49,670 nucleotides of DNA from a virus: the IMG/VR virus record IMGVR_UViG_3300032294_000946, positions 1-49,670 of that record, one strand, 5' to 3'. The notes under the pieces are model-generated. The model was not told the DNA's origin. It made no database searches and worked only from the letters and a program-made list of their open reading frames with translations. The position numbers and the translations under genes are program-made. Of the stretch, positions 41,088 through 49,289 are shown piece after piece (positions within the stretch are counted from its first letter, which is position 1; every line of letters starts with the position of its first letter).

Positions 41088-42950
41088 ATGGCAACACTAT
41101 TCGGCTTCGAATTTAAAAAGAAAATACCTGAACCAGATTTACCTTCGTTTGCACCGCCAAAGGATGCCGAGGACGGTGCTGTTGTTGTATCAGCTGGTGG
41201 TTCTTTTGGTACGTATGTAGATTTAGACGGTACAGTAAGATCAGAAGCTGAACTTGTCACAAAATATAGAGAAATGTCATTACAGCCAGAATGCGACGCT
41301 GCTATTGACGAAATTGTAAATGAGTCTATTGCTATTGAAGAAGATAACCTGGTTACTATTAATCTTGATGATCTACAAGTAAGCGATGGTATCAAAAAAG
41401 CAATCACTCAAGAATTCAATTACTGCCTTGATATGTTAGAGTTTAATAGATATGCCTACGAAATATTTCGTCGTTGGTATATCGACGGTAGACTTTATTA
41501 TCATGTAGTAATAGATGAGCAAAATCCAAAAGCTGGTATCAAAGAACTTCGTTACGTTGATCCACGTAAGATCCGTAAAATAAGAGAAGTTCAAAAGAAA
41601 AGAGTTCAGCCTAATAATCCAGGCGATGCAATCATTACTAAAACAGTCAATGAATATTATATCTTCAATGACAAAGGGTTCAATTTCGGCAACAAGACCA
41701 CTGGTCCTACGACTACTGGACTGAAGATTGCTAAAGATTCGATACTTCACATTGTGTCAGGTTTAACGGACAACCAAGGTACTATGGTTCTGTCCTATCT
41801 CCATAAGGCGATTAAACCACTAAACCAGTTGCGCACCCTGGAAGACGCCTTAGTGATTTATCGCCTTGCTCGTGCGCCCGAAAGACGTATTTGGTATATC
41901 GACGTTGGTAATCTGCCTAAGATGAAGGCAGAGCAGTACGTTCGTGATATCATGGTAAAGCATAAGAACCGTCTGATCTATGATGCTCAGACTGGTGATA
42001 TTAGAGATGATCGTAAGTTTATGACAATGCTGGAGGACTATTGGCTTCCACGTCGTGAAGGTGGTAGAGGTACGGAGGTTACTACCCTGCCAGGCGGTCA
42101 GACTCTGGGTCAGATGGATGACGTTCTGTATTTTCAGAAGAAATTCCTTCAGACCCTAAATGTTCCTGTATCGAGATTAAACTCCGATGCACTATTCTCT
42201 GTTGGTAGAGCAACTGAAATTACACGTGACGAATTAAAGTTCGTTAAGTTTGTTGTTCGCCTTCGTCAGCGTTTCTCTCAGATGTTCGCTAAACTTCTTG
42301 AAAAACAGTTGGTACTAAAAGGTATTACAACTCTCGAAGATTGGCAGAACATTCAAAATAAAATCAAGTTTGATTTTGCTAAGGATAACTATTTCGCTGA
42401 ACTTAAAGACGCTGAAATCAATCAGGGTCGTATTGCTCTTGCTCAACAGTATCAGCCTATTGCTGGCATGTATTATTCGCATGAATGGATTCGTAAGAAC
42501 GTTCTTAAGCAAACTGATGCAGATATTGAAGAAGAAGATCGTCAGATTAACAAAGAGAATAAGTCAGAGCAGCCACGTTGGTTGAATCCTAATATTCTGG
42601 CTAATCAGCAAGCTATGGAACAAGAGCAGCAAATGCAGCAACAAATGCAACAGCAGGCCGATGCAGAACAACAGCAACAAGCTGCTCAACAGCAGGGGTT
42701 GGATACTAACGACCCAAATCAAGACCCTAATCAAAATGCAGAATTACAACAGAAAATGTCAGAGCTTCAACAAGCTGAATTGTTCGTAAAGCAGATGAAA
42801 GAAAAGGGTGCTGCTAACAGAACAATGCAGCAAGAAGCTCAATATAAATCAGCAATTCAAAAAATTAGAGCCAATAAGGCGTTCATTCAACAACATGCAA
42901 TTGCTCAGCAGGCACAGCAAGCGCCTCAACAGCAACCAATGCAACAGTAA
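41088..42950 (+). CDS. 20: Portal vertex protein gp20
   Basis: The 620-aa dodecameric portal shows the gp20 motifs YREMSLQPECDAAIDEIVNE, RRWYIDGRLYYHVVIDEQNP, ELRYVDPRKIRKIREVQKKR, SYLHKAIKPLNQLRTLEDAL, VIYRLARAPERRIWYIDVGN and ARLNSDALFSVGRATEITRD-like sequence (here RLNSDALFSVGRATEITRDE). It nucleates prohead assembly, is the packaging channel and later binds the neck. T4 gp20 is 524 aa; the excess is a C-terminal Gln-rich tail (residues ~508-620) of low complexity, common in marine relatives. The central core uses more CGT/CTG codons than the ends. Confidence 0.96.
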   Translation: MATLFGFEFKKKIPEPDLPSFAPPKDAEDGAVVVSAGGSFGTYVDLDGTVRSEAELVTKYREMSLQPECDAAIDEIVNESIAIEEDNLVTINLDDLQVSDGIKKAITQEFNYCLDMLEFNRYAYEIFRRWYIDGRLYYHVVIDEQNPKAGIKELRYVDPRKIRKIREVQKKRVQPNNPGDAIITKTVNEYYIFNDKGFNFGNKTTGPTTTGLKIAKDSILHIVSGLTDNQGTMVLSYLHKAIKPLNQLRTLEDALVIYRLARAPERRIWYIDVGNLPKMKAEQYVRDIMVKHKNRLIYDAQTGDIRDDRKFMTMLEDYWLPRREGGRGTEVTTLPGGQTLGQMDDVLYFQKKFLQTLNVPVSRLNSDALFSVGRATEITRDELKFVKFVVRLRQRFSQMFAKLLEKQLVLKGITTLEDWQNIQNKIKFDFAKDNYFAELKDAEINQGRIALAQQYQPIAGMYYSHEWIRKNVLKQTDADIEEEDRQINKENKSEQPRWLNPNILANQQAMEQEQQMQQQMQQQADAEQQQQAAQQQGLDTNDPNQDPNQNAELQQKMSELQQAELFVKQMKEKGAANRTMQQEAQYKSAIQKIRANKAFIQQHAIAQQAQQAPQQQPMQQ

Positions 42951-42959
42951 AGGTGACAT

Positions 42960-43202
42960 ATGGCAGATAATAAATATGATTTAGAAGATTTAGTTGTAGC
43001 AGCAGCGGAATCTAAGCCTTCGGATTTTGAATCTGTTTTCGATGATATAATCACAGGCAGAATCAGAGCAGCAGTTGAAGACAAAAAGGTTCAGATTGCA
43101 CAACAACTTTATAACTATAAGCCTGGTGAGTTCTCTCAGGATTCTGAAGGCGAAGTAGAAACAAACGTAGAGGAACCAGTAGATGGCGAAGAAACCGCTT
43201 AG
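42960..43202 (+). CDS. 67: Prohead core protein gp67
   Basis: The 80-aa protein is the same length as T4 gp67 and has the same plan: an N-terminal helical part with FESVFDDIITGRIRAAVEDK and KVQIAQQLYNY, then an acidic tail (GEFSQDSEGEVETNVEEPVD). gp67 is a minor scaffold protein, cleaved by gp21, that affects head length. AAAGGTGA precedes the ATG. Its last 20 bp overlap the next gene. Confidence 0.8.
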   Translation: MADNKYDLEDLVVAAAESKPSDFESVFDDIITGRIRAAVEDKKVQIAQQLYNYKPGEFSQDSEGEVETNVEEPVDGEETA

Positions 43203-44421
43203 AGATATTACACCAAAGGGTGATACAAAACTCGTTAGCGATAAGCTAAAGGGTGTAAACAAAAGCGAGACCAAGCCAATGGATCTTGACGATTTTCTTA
43301 TGGATCCAGACAATATGAAGGGTTCTAAGGATTTCGTTAAGAAACACCAGATTCAGAAACACGCTGATCGTGTAGGAAATACAGAAGCGCCTTATACATC
43401 ATCAAAGTCTCAGGCAAATTACGCAAGAGCTGATGGCAAGATGTATGAAGCTGCAGATTGTTCATGCGACCATGATAAAGATTCTTGTTCAGTTCATGGC
43501 AAAGGTAAAAAACTACTTCTCGGCGGAAAAAAGCAGATGAAAGAACATGCTGAATTTTCTGGTCTTGAAGCAATGCCAGGTGCGGCACCTTCAGGAATGG
43601 TGAAGAATGCTGAGAATACATGGAAGAACGCAGAACAGTATTTTGATAAACCACCAACCCAGTTGACTGGCCAGGGCAAGCCATTTCTACCAAAGATGTC
43701 AGAAATGGTAAAAGAATCTATTCGTGAGATTCAAAAAGAAGCAGTAGACAATCTTCATGAGAAGTTGACTGATGATGCTAAGGGCAAAATCAGAACAGCT
43801 CTTTCTGATAAAATGAAGAAGACTTCTGGACCCGCTCGTGCTCTTATTAAGTTAGCAAAGAAAAACCCTGCTAACATTAAAGAAGAAGATGATATTGAAG
43901 AAGAGCTAAAAGGCAATCAGAAGAAACTTGACAAAAATCATAACGGTAGATTAGACAAAGAAGACTTCAAGATTCTTCGCAAAGAAGAAACTGTTGAAGA
44001 AGGCATTCGTCCTCTTAACCGTAAAGATACAGCGTATAAGGATAATCCTAGAAAGTTATCAAACGAATATCCTAAGTCTTTTCGTCAACCAGGAACTCCT
44101 TCTAAAGAAAGCCTAAGAGATCTTGCAAATGCAGGCATGAAAGAGTTTACGAAAAAAGGCGGTAAAGTTCGCAAAGAAGAAACAGATATAGAAGAAGAAG
44201 CACCACCATCAAAATCTTCGGAAGAGTGGATTAAGAAAAACAAAGCAAGATTCACTAAAGAATATGGTAAAGATAAAGGCGAACGTGTTCTTTATGGTAA
44301 GGCTTGGAACGATTATAAAGCTAAGCATGAAGAAACTCAGACTGACTACACTAATGCTAAGAATGGTCAGACTAAGCCACAGTTACCAAGTGGTCGTAAC
44401 TTAGACACAGGAAACCTATAA
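43183..44421 (+). CDS. Putative prohead core/head protein with EF-hand-like loop
   Basis: The 412-aa protein lies between gp67 and gp21, where T4 has gp68, but is much longer and not recognisably homologous. It is highly charged. Features: a CSCDHDKDSCSVHG cluster (Cys93, Cys95, Cys102, His105) that could bind metal; helices MVKESIREIQKEAVDNLHEK; a canonical calcium-loop pattern DKNHNGRLDKED (residues 250-261, with D1, N3, N5, G6, D9, D12); several EEDDIEEE-type acidic stretches; and a C-terminal SSEEWIKKNKARFTKEYGKD, VLYGKAWNDYKAKHE module seen in other phage head-region proteins. Scaffold, prohead-core or cleaved internal protein are the options. GAGG precedes the start. Confidence 0.6.
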   Translation: MAKKPLRDITPKGDTKLVSDKLKGVNKSETKPMDLDDFLMDPDNMKGSKDFVKKHQIQKHADRVGNTEAPYTSSKSQANYARADGKMYEAADCSCDHDKDSCSVHGKGKKLLLGGKKQMKEHAEFSGLEAMPGAAPSGMVKNAENTWKNAEQYFDKPPTQLTGQGKPFLPKMSEMVKESIREIQKEAVDNLHEKLTDDAKGKIRTALSDKMKKTSGPARALIKLAKKNPANIKEEDDIEEELKGNQKKLDKNHNGRLDKEDFKILRKEETVEEGIRPLNRKDTAYKDNPRKLSNEYPKSFRQPGTPSKESLRDLANAGMKEFTKKGGKVRKEETDIEEEAPPSKSSEEWIKKNKARFTKEYGKDKGERVLYGKAWNDYKAKHEETQTDYTNAKNGQTKPQLPSGRNLDTGNL

Positions 44422-44666
44422 TGATTATCAAGCCATTAGGAAACGAAGTAGATATAGGAACAGCCTCTAGTGTAGCTAATGCTGATCTAGTTAGAGTAGT
44501 TAACACGGGAGCAGCAGGATTAGTTACTTTGAAATTTGCTAATGGTGTTACATATGCTACATTTACTGTTTCTAACGCTGATCCTGCTATAATCGTAGAA
44601 AAGAGACCTACAGACACCATTGGTGGAACAGGAATGAAAGCTACACCAGTAGCTTACAGAGGATAA
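44421..44666 (+). CDS. Small beta-barrel-like head-region protein
   Basis: The 81-aa protein (MIIKPLGNEVDIGTASSVAN, DLVRVVNTGAAGLVTLKFAN, TYATFTVSNADPAIIVEKRP, DTIGGTGMKATPVAYRG) consists of short strands, predicted beta barrel. Small proteins of this type lie before gene 21 in marine T4-type phages as far as I recall, with no proven role. It overlaps the preceding stop (TAATG) and ends five bases before gp21, so it is probably co-translated with the prohead genes and may be a minor virion component. Confidence 0.6.
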   Translation: MIIKPLGNEVDIGTASSVANADLVRVVNTGAAGLVTLKFANGVTYATFTVSNADPAIIVEKRPTDTIGGTGMKATPVAYRG

Positions 44667-44670
44667 CAAG

Positions 44671-45348
44671 ATGAAGCTGATTACCGAACTTGTAGAAGAA
44701 GTTGAATACGTTACTGAAGCCGCTGAAGACGGTGATAAGAAACACTATATACACGGTATCTTCTTACAAGGTAATAAAAAGAACCGTAACGGGCGTATCT
44801 ATCCTGTCAAGATTCTTGATAAGGAAGTAAAGCGTTATATGAAAGAGATCGTAAAATCTAAGCGTGCTTACGGTGAACTCGGTCATCCAGCTGGTCCTTC
44901 TATTAATCTTGATCGTGTTTCTCACCTTATTATAGATTTGAAAAAAGACGGTGATAACTATATCGGTAAGGCTCTACTTACAGACACACCAATGGGTAAC
45001 ATTGCTATGGGTCTGCTTAAATCCGGAGCCAAGCTAGGTGTATCATCGCGTGGTATGGGTTCATTGAAACCTGACCGTAATGGAGTTATGCAGGTACAGG
45101 ACGATTATAAGATCGCCACTGCAGCTGATATCGTTGCCGATCCTTCGGCTCCTGATGCCTTTGTTAATGGTATTATGGAAAACGTAGAGTGGCTCTACGA
45201 TCCAGTACATAATACATGGCATGAACAAAGACTACATGAAACTAAGAAGCATATCCATAAGATTTCGAAAAGAGAGCTTGAAGAACAAAAATTAGCTATC
45301 TTCGAAGACTATTTGGCTTCATTGACAGTAAAAAACACAATCTTATAA
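44671..45348 (+). CDS. 21: Prohead maturation protease gp21
   Basis: The 225-aa protein matches T4 gp21 (212 aa): HGIFLQGNKKNRNGRIYP, YGELGHPAGPSINLDRVSH with catalytic His72, TPMGNIAMGLLKSGAKLGVS and SSRGMGSL with the nucleophilic serine at 125 or 126, and FVNGIMENVEWLYDP. This serine protease sits in the core, cleaves scaffold and capsid N-termini after (L/I)xE, then cuts itself. The C-terminal basic helical region is removed in maturation in T4. The gene's stop overlaps the late promoter of gene 22. Confidence 0.96.
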   Translation: MKLITELVEEVEYVTEAAEDGDKKHYIHGIFLQGNKKNRNGRIYPVKILDKEVKRYMKEIVKSKRAYGELGHPAGPSINLDRVSHLIIDLKKDGDNYIGKALLTDTPMGNIAMGLLKSGAKLGVSSRGMGSLKPDRNGVMQVQDDYKIATAADIVADPSAPDAFVNGIMENVEWLYDPVHNTWHEQRLHETKKHIHKISKRELEEQKLAIFEDYLASLTVKNTIL

Positions 45349-45351
45349 ATA
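45344..45351 (+). promoter_or_regulatory. T4-type late promoter for gene 22 (TATAAATA)
   Basis: Exact TATAAATA overlapping the gp21 stop, 30 bp before the gp22 ATG. It gives the scaffold an extra start independent of the protease transcript. Confidence 0.75.
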
Positions 45352-45381
45352 ATAAGAGATTTCAAATAGGAGACTATTCTA

Positions 45382-46572
45382 ATGGCTAACCTAGAAAACC
45401 AATATGATTATGAAGACGAAATCCTTGAGGACGATGCTGTTCTTGAAGCCAAGGATGACGAAGAAGACGACAAGTCTAAAAAGATGAAAGCTAAGTCCAA
45501 GGATAAGGACGATAGCGACGATGACGATGACGAAGAAGAAGATAAGGAAATGAAAGAGGAAACTCTTGCTGCTTCTTCACTAAAGCCAGCAGCCCGTAAG
45601 GTCTCTGATGACAAGGCTATTACTAGTTCAAAGATTTCAATGATGCAGCACATGATGGGCACAATGAATTCTATGAACAAGAGCGATCTTGTTGATTTCT
45701 TCAATAAGACTATGTCTCAGTTCGGCCCAGGTAAGGATTATGGTGTTGGCGATAAGTCAGGTTCAAACCAGGCTTCTATTGACACCACTCTTGGTAAAGG
45801 TCCAAAGACTAAGGATCCTATGCCAAAGCTAAAGAAGCTCAATGTTCGTGAAGACATTGATACTATTTTCGAAGGTCAAGACCTCTCAGAGGATTTCAAA
45901 GAAAACGTAGCAACTCTTTTCGAGTCAGCAATCAATGCTCGTATTATTGCTGAAACTGCTCGCCTTGAAGAAGAGGCTGAAGAGAAGATCAACGAAGAAA
46001 TTGCAGTTTTCAAAGAAGAAATGACATCAAAGCTCGACACTTATATGGATTATGTTGTTGAGCAGTGGATGAAGGAAAACCAAGTAGCCATTGAATCAAC
46101 TCTGCGCAATGAACTTGCAGAAGAGTTTATCGTTGGCCTGAAGAATTTGTTCACTGAACATTATATCAGTGTTCCAGAGGACAAAGTTGACGTTCTTGAA
46201 GCAATGGCAGAAAAAGTTGCCGTTCTTGAAGAAAAGCTAGACGAGTCGATTACTGAAAACGCAGAGCTTAAGAGCATTCTTATCGAAGAACAGAGACAGG
46301 CTATTGTTGAAGAACTTGCCTCTGATCTTGCACTGACACAGCAAGAAAAGTTTGCTGCTCTTATTGAAGGTATTGATTTCGATGGCGACCTTGAAGTTTA
46401 TGCAAATAAACTACAGGTAATCAAGGAGAACTATTTTGTAACTGAAACTCCTTCTCATTCTTCAAACATTGAAGAAGAAACCTTTGAGGGTGAAGTAGCC
46501 GCCGAAACTCGTGGCGTTGATCCTTCAGTAAATCGTTACGTTCAGGCTATCGCTAGAACTATTAAAAAGTAA
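45382..46572 (+). CDS. 22: Prohead scaffold protein gp22
   Basis: The 396-aa scaffold (T4: 269 aa) has a long Asp/Glu/Lys tract at residues ~10-55, a helix region with SSKISMMQHMMGTMNSMNKS and LVDFFNKTMSQFG, then a long coiled-coil part (EEEAEEKINEEIAVFKEEMT, VAVLEEKLDESITENAELKS) and a C-terminal RGVDPSVNRYVQAIARTIKK segment conserved in gp22. It forms the inner core on which gp23 assembles, and is degraded by gp21. The extra length is mostly the acidic N-terminus. GGAG precedes the ATG. Confidence 0.92.
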   Translation: MANLENQYDYEDEILEDDAVLEAKDDEEDDKSKKMKAKSKDKDDSDDDDDEEEDKEMKEETLAASSLKPAARKVSDDKAITSSKISMMQHMMGTMNSMNKSDLVDFFNKTMSQFGPGKDYGVGDKSGSNQASIDTTLGKGPKTKDPMPKLKKLNVREDIDTIFEGQDLSEDFKENVATLFESAINARIIAETARLEEEAEEKINEEIAVFKEEMTSKLDTYMDYVVEQWMKENQVAIESTLRNELAEEFIVGLKNLFTEHYISVPEDKVDVLEAMAEKVAVLEEKLDESITENAELKSILIEEQRQAIVEELASDLALTQQEKFAALIEGIDFDGDLEVYANKLQVIKENYFVTETPSHSSNIEEETFEGEVAAETRGVDPSVNRYVQAIARTIKK

Positions 46573-46577
46573 TAAAT

Positions 46578-46585
46578 TATAAATA
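46578..46585 (+). promoter_or_regulatory. T4-type late promoter for gene 23 (TATAAATA)
   Basis: Exact TATAAATA, 30 bp before the gp23 ATG, in the 43-bp gap after gp22. The start is preceded by AGAAAGGAAAA. Confidence 0.8.
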
Positions 46586-46615
46586 AAAAGTAGTTTTCTA
46601 TAGAAAGGAAAAAAG

Positions 46616-47989
46616 ATGTACTTAGCTGAGGAAATTCAAAACAAGTGGGCTCCTGTTCTGGACCACGACGCTCTTGGTACTATTAAGGATCAGCACCGCC
46701 GTTCGGTAACTGCTGTTATGCTTGAGAATACTGAGAAGGCTCTGGCAGAAGCTTCGGCTCACGGTGGATATCAGACTCTATCTGAAACCACTTCTTCAAT
46801 CCCTGCCAACCTGATGGGTGCTTCGTCATCTACAGCTGGCACAGGTGGTATTGATACATTCGACCCAGTTCTTATTTCGCTGGTTCGTCGTGCTATGCCT
46901 AACCTGATTGCGTATGATATCTGCGGCGTTCAGCCAATGACTGGACCAACTGGTCTTATCTTCGCAATGCGTTCGCGTTATGCTAATGCTACTTCGTTCA
47001 ACAACACTGGACCAGAAACTTTCTACAACGAAGTTGATACTTCGTTCGCTACAGTTGTTACTGGTGCTAATACATTCGGTGAGAAGTTCGTTGGTACTCT
47101 TCCAGGTGCCACTAACACTTCGCCAATGACTTCGGTCAATACCTATAACACTGGTGCTGGTATGGGTACTTTCCAGGCTGAAGCTCTGGGTACTGATGGT
47201 AACACTGCTTTCCCACAGATGGCCTTCTCAATCGAAAAGGTTACTGTAACTGCTAACACTCGTGCTCTGAAGGCAGAGTACACTATGGAACTGGCCCAGG
47301 ATCTTAAGGCCATTCATGGTCTCGATGCCGAAACTGAGCTGGCTAATATTCTGTCGGCTGAAATTCTGGCTGAAATTAACCGTGAAGTAGTTCGTACTAT
47401 CAACATCACTGCCGTTGCTGGTGCTCAGGTTGACACTACCACTCCTGGTGTGTTCGATCTTGACACTGACTCAAACGGTCGTTGGTCAGTTGAAAAGTTC
47501 AAGGGTCTGATGTTCCAGCTGGAGCGTGAAGCTAACCAGATTGCTAAGCAGACTCGTCGTGGTAAGGGTAACATCGTTATCTGTTCGTCGGACGTTGCTT
47601 CGGCTCTTCAGATGGCTGGTGTTCTTGACTACGCTCCTGCTCTTAACTCGAACAACCTGCAGGTTGACGACACAGGTAACACTTTCGCTGGTGTTCTGAA
47701 TGGTCGTCTGAAGGTTTATATCGATCCTTATGCTCTCGGTGGTAACTATCTGACTGTTGGCTATAAGGGTTCGTCAGCATTCGACGCTGGTCTGTTCTAT
47801 TGTCCATACGTTCCTCTGCAGATGGTTCGCGCTGTTGACCAGTCGAGCTTCCAGCCTAAGATCGGCTTCAAGACTCGTTACGGCATGGTAGCCAACCCAT
47901 TCGCTCAGGGTCTTGTAAAGGGCAACGGTCAGCTGGCCTTCAACACTAACGTCTACTACCGTAGAGTTATTGTTAACAACCTGATGTAA
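46616..47989 (+). CDS. 23: Major capsid protein gp23
   Basis: The 457-aa HK97-fold capsid protein has diagnostic segments RRAMPNLIAYDICGVQPMTG, PTGLIFAMRSRYAN, EYTMELAQDLKAIHGLDAET, ELANILSAEILAEINREVVR, GKGNIVICSSDVASALQMAG, YVPLQMVRAVDQSSFQPKIG and TRYGMVANPFAQG. The gp21 site is probably after Glu45 (ALAE|ASAHGGY), aligning with T4 'TE|AEIGGDHGY', leaving a mature protein of about 412 residues. CGT, CTG and GGT codons are heavily preferred, as expected for the most abundant virion protein. Own late promoter upstream and strong terminator downstream. No adjacent gene 24 vertex paralogue is present. Confidence 0.98.
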   Translation: MYLAEEIQNKWAPVLDHDALGTIKDQHRRSVTAVMLENTEKALAEASAHGGYQTLSETTSSIPANLMGASSSTAGTGGIDTFDPVLISLVRRAMPNLIAYDICGVQPMTGPTGLIFAMRSRYANATSFNNTGPETFYNEVDTSFATVVTGANTFGEKFVGTLPGATNTSPMTSVNTYNTGAGMGTFQAEALGTDGNTAFPQMAFSIEKVTVTANTRALKAEYTMELAQDLKAIHGLDAETELANILSAEILAEINREVVRTINITAVAGAQVDTTTPGVFDLDTDSNGRWSVEKFKGLMFQLEREANQIAKQTRRGKGNIVICSSDVASALQMAGVLDYAPALNSNNLQVDDTGNTFAGVLNGRLKVYIDPYALGGNYLTVGYKGSSAFDAGLFYCPYVPLQMVRAVDQSSFQPKIGFKTRYGMVANPFAQGLVKGNGQLAFNTNVYYRRVIVNNLM

Positions 47990-48018
47990 GAACCACATAA
48001 ACAAGGTGGCAAGAAACT

Positions 48019-48043
48019 GGGGAGCATTCGTGCTCCCCTTTTT
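48019..48043 (+). terminator. Rho-independent terminator after gene 23
   Basis: GGGGAGCA and TGCTCCCC are perfect 8-bp arms around TTCG, followed by five T residues. It lies 30 bp after the gp23 stop, five bases before the next late promoter. Confidence 0.92.
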
Positions 48044-48047
48044 CATA

Positions 48048-48055
48048 TATAAATA
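48048..48055 (+). promoter_or_regulatory. T4-type late promoter (TATAAATA)
   Basis: Exact TATAAATA immediately after the gp23 terminator and 18 bp before the ATG at 48074, with AAAGGAG between. The leader would be very short. Confidence 0.7.
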
Positions 48056-48073
48056 GTAGTAAAGGAGTTCTTG

Positions 48074-48601
48074 ATGTCAGCTATAGATAATACCCCAGAG
48101 AATAAAAACTTTCTTTCGCCGCTCAATTTTAAGTTTCAGGTAAAGAAGTGTCCTCATGTAAACTTCTTTGTTCAGAAAGTCTCAATACCTGAGATTAAAC
48201 TGAATCCAGTAATGTATCAGAATCCTTTTGTAAAAGCGCCAATGCCTGGTGATCATATGGATTATGGTGATTTCACAGTTACATTTAAAGTTGACGAAGA
48301 TCTTCAAAATTATCTAGAAATTCATAACTGGATAAAGGCTCTCGGTAAACCTGTGAATTTTGAAGACAGAAGAAAAATAAGAGAAAAATTGGATTATACT
48401 GGAGAAGGCGAGAAATCAGATATTTCCCTTATGGTTCTTTCTTCTACATATGCACCTAATTATGAAGTTGTTCTAACTGATGCGTTTCCTGTATCTCTAT
48501 CTGGTATAGAATTTAACACTGTAGATACAGATGTATCTTATTTAATCTCCACCGCAATTTTCAAATATACTTACTACGATATTTCTAGATCTTCTACTTG
48601 A
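48074..48601 (+). CDS. Tail-tube-fold structural protein (gp19/gp54-like; gp3 position)
   Basis: The 175-aa protein begins MSAIDNTPENKNFLSPLNFK. ATG 48074 is chosen over TTG 48071 because GGAG is then six bases upstream. It has the tube-protein pattern: FFVQKVSIPEIKLNPVMYQN, PMPGDHMDYGDFTVTFKVDE, DLQNYLEIHNWIKALGKPVN, and a final strand ISTAIFKYTYYDIS. Cyanophage-type genomes carry a similar gene between 23 and uvsY, often annotated as a tail component (gp3, tail completion; T4 gp3 is also about 176 aa). The fold suggests a tube cap, terminator or initiator. Late promoter directly upstream. Confidence 0.65.
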   Translation: MSAIDNTPENKNFLSPLNFKFQVKKCPHVNFFVQKVSIPEIKLNPVMYQNPFVKAPMPGDHMDYGDFTVTFKVDEDLQNYLEIHNWIKALGKPVNFEDRRKIREKLDYTGEGEKSDISLMVLSSTYAPNYEVVLTDAFPVSLSGIEFNTVDTDVSYLISTAIFKYTYYDISRSST

Positions 48602-48626
48602 CTTTTTGAATAAAGTATATTATACT
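48598..48626 (+). promoter_or_regulatory. Sigma70-type promoter for uvsY
   Basis: TTGACT (48598-48603), a 17-bp spacer, then TATACT (48621-48626). The -35 overlaps the preceding gene's TGA stop. The 13-nt string around it (48597-48609) is identical to one before gene 32. uvsY and gene 32 act together in recombination, so shared early/middle control is sensible. Confidence 0.75.
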
Positions 48627-48651
48627 TAATTGTTTTATTATGGAGAAGAAC

Positions 48652-49089
48652 ATGAAGTTAGAAGACATATTAGAGCTCTGGCAAGAAGACGTGAATATTG
48701 ACAGAACAGAGCTCGGAGATGCAGCCCTAAATATACCTAAGTTACATCATAAGTACTTCTCTATCTACACGAAAGAGAGACTGGCGCTACGTAAATATGA
48801 AGCTGAAATGAAACAGCTTAAACTGGACAAATATGAATTTTATACACAAGGTCCAAGTGAAGAAACAAAAGATAAAGGTTGGAGACTCCCAGCAAAGGGA
48901 TTGATATTGAAAACAGATATTCCTATGTATATGGATGCTGATCAAGATATCATCAACCTGAATCTAAAGATCAACCTTCAACAAGAAAAAGTAGACTTGC
49001 TCGATTCGATAATCAAAACGATTATCAACAGAAACTTTGTTATCCGTAGTGCTATTGACTGGGCAAAGTTTACAATGGGAGCAAACTAA
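48652..49089 (+). CDS. uvsY: Recombination mediator UvsY
   Basis: The 145-aa protein matches T4 UvsY (137 aa): MKLEDILELWQEDVNIDRTE versus T4 'MRLEDLQEELKKDVFIDSTK', then YSIYTKERLALRKYEAEMKQ-type helix (here KYFSIYTKERLALRKYEAEM), YEFYTQG, and LNLKINLQQEKVDLLDSIIK, NRNFVIRSAIDWAKF. UvsY loads UvsX recombinase on gp32-coated DNA. ATG 48652 is chosen over 48640 because GGAG lies between them, six bases before 48652, and the T4 alignment starts there. The stop overlaps the next ATG. Confidence 0.93.
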   Translation: MKLEDILELWQEDVNIDRTELGDAALNIPKLHHKYFSIYTKERLALRKYEAEMKQLKLDKYEFYTQGPSEETKDKGWRLPAKGLILKTDIPMYMDADQDIINLNLKINLQQEKVDLLDSIIKTIINRNFVIRSAIDWAKFTMGAN

Positions 49090-49271
49090 TGCAGTACGTA
49101 CTTCTTATTCTTCAGTTTGTAGCATGGATAATTCTCGGTGGCCTAAAGGGCGTTAATATGGTTGTTGATGCCTGGGAGAACTACCAGAAAAACTTTATTC
49201 AGAATGTAATAAATAAGATTAATGAAACCGCTGGCGGATGGGTAAAGTATCTTTCTTCACTCATTTCGTAA
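49089..49271 (+). CDS. Small membrane-associated ORF between uvsY and uvsW
   Basis: The 60-aa product has one hydrophobic segment at residues 3-20 (YVLLILQFVAWIILGGLK) followed by an amphipathic region (NFIQNVINKINETAGGWVKY). The start overlaps the uvsY stop (TAATG). T4 also has small ORFs (uvsY.-1, uvsY.-2) at this site, but no identity can be claimed. The inner membrane is the likely location. Confidence 0.6.
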   Translation: MQYVLLILQFVAWIILGGLKGVNMVVDAWENYQKNFIQNVINKINETAGGWVKYLSSLIS

Positions 49272-49289
49272 TAACTTTATGAGAATATA

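Noticed and set aside
42600-42945. Gln-rich end of gp20 as a frameshift or assembly artefact
   Set aside because: The frame is continuous from the portal core, and codon pattern (CAA/CAG mix) and following ribosome site are normal. Q-rich tails are known in marine portal proteins.
45408-45704. Minus-strand ORF opposite the start of gp22
   Set aside because: Its poly-Ser product is the antisense of the Asp/Glu tract of gp22.
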